Shown here: positions 7,237 through 7,813 of the stretch, piece after piece
Layout of the letters: each line of letters starts with the position of its first letter
Numbering within the stretch: position 1 is the first letter of the stretch
From: Campylobacterales bacterium
Lineage (GTDB): Bacteria > Campylobacterota > Campylobacteria > Campylobacterales > SZUA-545
Direction: 5' to 3'
Length of the DNA: 7,813 nt
Assembly: GCA_025800305.1 (NCBI GenBank)
Contig: JAOXRY010000323.1
Location: 1-7,813 of the forward strand
Notes under the pieces: generated by a model
The model's database searches: none
Told to the model about the DNA's origin: nothing
Seen by the model: the letters and a program-made list of their open reading frames with translations, nothing else
Program-made: the position numbers and the translations under genes

Positions 7237-7335
7237 ATGGAAGCAGTATTAGAAGTTGCAGTTTTTATGATAGTGACATCGGTGGTAATGTTTTTTCTTG
7301 TAAACACAGTGGATATAGAAAAAGAAGAGATTTAG
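7237..7335 (+). CDS. 32-residue single-helix membrane peptide, unrecognised
   Basis: A small gene with ATG at 7237, TAG at 7333-7335 and a clear ribosome site AAAGGGG at 7225-7231. An in-frame GTG at 7231 is a less likely start because it falls on the ribosome site. The peptide starts MEAVLEVAVF, has an uninterrupted hydrophobic helix at about residues 4-23 (including MIVTSVVMFFLVN) and ends in a charged tail, DIEKEEI. This is the build of a small membrane-spanning subunit or regulator peptide. It follows the permease gene by 74 nt on the same strand, so it may be co-transcribed with the transporter operon or have its own promoter over the tandem repeat. Its stop codon overlaps the end of the convergent regulator gene by 4 bp. 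I do not recognise a family. Support comes from the ribosome site, the helix-plus-charged-tail pattern and the lack of any other gene in this stretch. Confidence 0.6.
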   Translation: MEAVLEVAVFMIVTSVVMFFLVNTVDIEKEEI

Positions 7336-7619
7336 CTAGAAGCATTACTTTCTAGAAATAATTGAAGTTGATCAAGGTATTTTAAAAACTCTTCACTACC
7401 TTTTTTATTGAGAGAATAGACTGTTTTAGGTCTATTTTTATCAAAAAATTTTTTTGTGTCTATATACTCTTCTTTTGAAAGAGCTTTTAGGTGGGAGTTT
7501 AGATTTCCATCTGTAAGATCTAACTGTGTCTTTAACTCTTTAAAAGATGCTTCATCACATTTACTTAAAAAAGAAACAATATTAGTTCTAATTGGATTAT
7601 GTAGTGCTGGATTGAACAC
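7332..7619 (-). CDS. 95-residue winged-helix transcriptional regulator (ArsR/MarR-like fold)
   Basis: A small cytoplasmic DNA-binding protein. The start is GTG at 7619-7617: the frame is closed by a stop six codons upstream and no ATG lies near. The ribosome site is weak (AAGAAA-like). Residues 4-18 (PALHNPIRTNIVSFL) form the opening helix, 25-47 (SFKELKTQLDLTDGNLNSHL and on) the helix-turn-helix, 55-72 (FFDKNRPKTVYSL) the beta wing, and 74-95 a C-terminal helix probably used for dimerisation. This one-domain layout, with no ligand domain and no metal-binding cysteine pair (only Cys21), matches the stand-alone winged-helix family often annotated HTH_34. Such genes commonly sit beside a small membrane protein gene, as here: the preceding gene ends 2 nt before this start. 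It probably represses its own operon. A link to the siderophore genes is not indicated, because it faces them from the opposite strand. Confidence 0.85.
   Translation of the reverse strand: MFNPALHNPIRTNIVSFLSKCDEASFKELKTQLDLTDGNLNSHLKALSKEEYIDTKKFFDKNRPKTVYSLNKKGSEEFLKYLDQLQLFLESNASS
7336..7355. terminator. short hairpin between convergent genes, weak bidirectional terminator candidate
   Basis: CTAGAA at 7336-7341 pairs with TTCTAG at 7350-7355, with an extra G-T pair and a loop of about 6-8 nt. It starts right after the stop of the 32-codon gene and lies within the last codons of the regulator gene. On the minus strand a T-rich stretch follows only after some distance, and on the plus strand there is no T tract, so support is weak. 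Confidence 0.25.
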
Positions 7620-7621
7620 TG

Positions 7622-7813
7622 TTAAATTTCTTTTTTAAGTTTAAAACCTAGAAATACTTGGCTTACTCCTAACGTGAAAAAACCAAACCAAGAACCAATA
7701 TTGCTCATTGTTTCAAAGTCATTTGTTTGAAGTAAATAAATATAATTCAAAATACCAAAGGATAAGCCTAAAATCATAAACCATTTACCGTAGGATTGTA
7801 ATATCTGTTTACT
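7622..7813 (-). CDS. C-terminal part of a small membrane protein (partial, runs off right edge)
   Basis: An open minus-strand frame enters from the right edge and ends in TAA at 7624-7622, giving 63 residues. Two hydrophobic segments are visible, one in residues 11-29 of the fragment (WFMILGLSFGILNYIYLL) and one in 39-57 (IGSWFGFFTLGVSQVFLGF), with a basic end (KLKKEI) that should lie in the cytoplasm. The stop is 2 nt before the GTG of the winged-helix regulator, so the two genes form one transcription unit and may be translationally coupled. The arrangement of a small membrane protein with a stand-alone winged-helix regulator recurs in many bacteria, but its function is generally unknown. 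An in-frame ATG is present at 7777-7775, yet the frame stays open to the edge, so the true start is probably outside the window. Confidence 0.65.
   Translation of the reverse strand, partial: SKQILQSYGKWFMILGLSFGILNYIYLLQTNDFETMSNIGSWFGFFTLGVSQVFLGFKLKKEI

Noticed and set aside
7456..7638. Plus-strand open frame of 60 codons over the winged-helix gene
   Set aside because: The minus-strand frame here encodes a clear winged-helix protein; the plus frame is its antisense image.

Overview
The window is AT-rich with the codon use and compact operon style of a Campylobacterota bacterium (Arcobacter/Aliarcobacter-like). This assignment is inferred from composition and gene flavour, not from a marker gene. 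It holds what looks like a complete cell-envelope route for taking up an iron-siderophore complex, organised like the fyuA / ybtP-ybtQ / ybtX uptake genes of the yersiniabactin locus. No siderophore biosynthesis gene is visible.

Layout, left to right. (1) Positions 1-140, minus strand: the 5' end of a gene cut by the window edge, divergent from the receptor and probably a regulator. An AraC/PchR-type activator would fit but cannot be shown from 46 residues. (2) 141-256: the divergent control region, with a good sigma70-type promoter for the receptor. (3) 257-2254, plus: a FyuA-like TonB-dependent outer-membrane receptor, followed by a strong hairpin at 2269-2306. (4) 2307-2411: an intergenic stretch with a perfect 6-1-6 palindrome and a second promoter. 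(5) 2412-7162, plus: two ABC half-transporters (YbtP- and YbtQ-like) and an MFS permease (YbtX/RhtX/FptX-like). They are joined by two identical 8-bp stop/start overlaps, so they are almost certainly one translationally coupled operon. (6) 7163-7335, plus: a tandem 12-bp repeat, a possible promoter and an overlooked 32-codon gene for a one-helix membrane peptide. (7) 7332-7813, minus: a two-gene unit read from the right edge, made of the C-terminal part of a small membrane protein and a 95-residue winged-helix regulator. It converges on and overlaps the 32-codon gene by 4 bp.

Proposed working model, by analogy with yersiniabactin and pyochelin uptake: the receptor brings the ferric siderophore across the outer membrane using TonB energy. 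The heterodimeric exporter-fold ABC pair then imports it across the inner membrane, and the MFS permease gives a parallel or assisting route. No TonB/ExbBD, periplasmic binding protein or siderophore synthetase is seen here, so use of a siderophore made by other organisms is a reasonable hypothesis. The least explained part of the window is 7163-7335.
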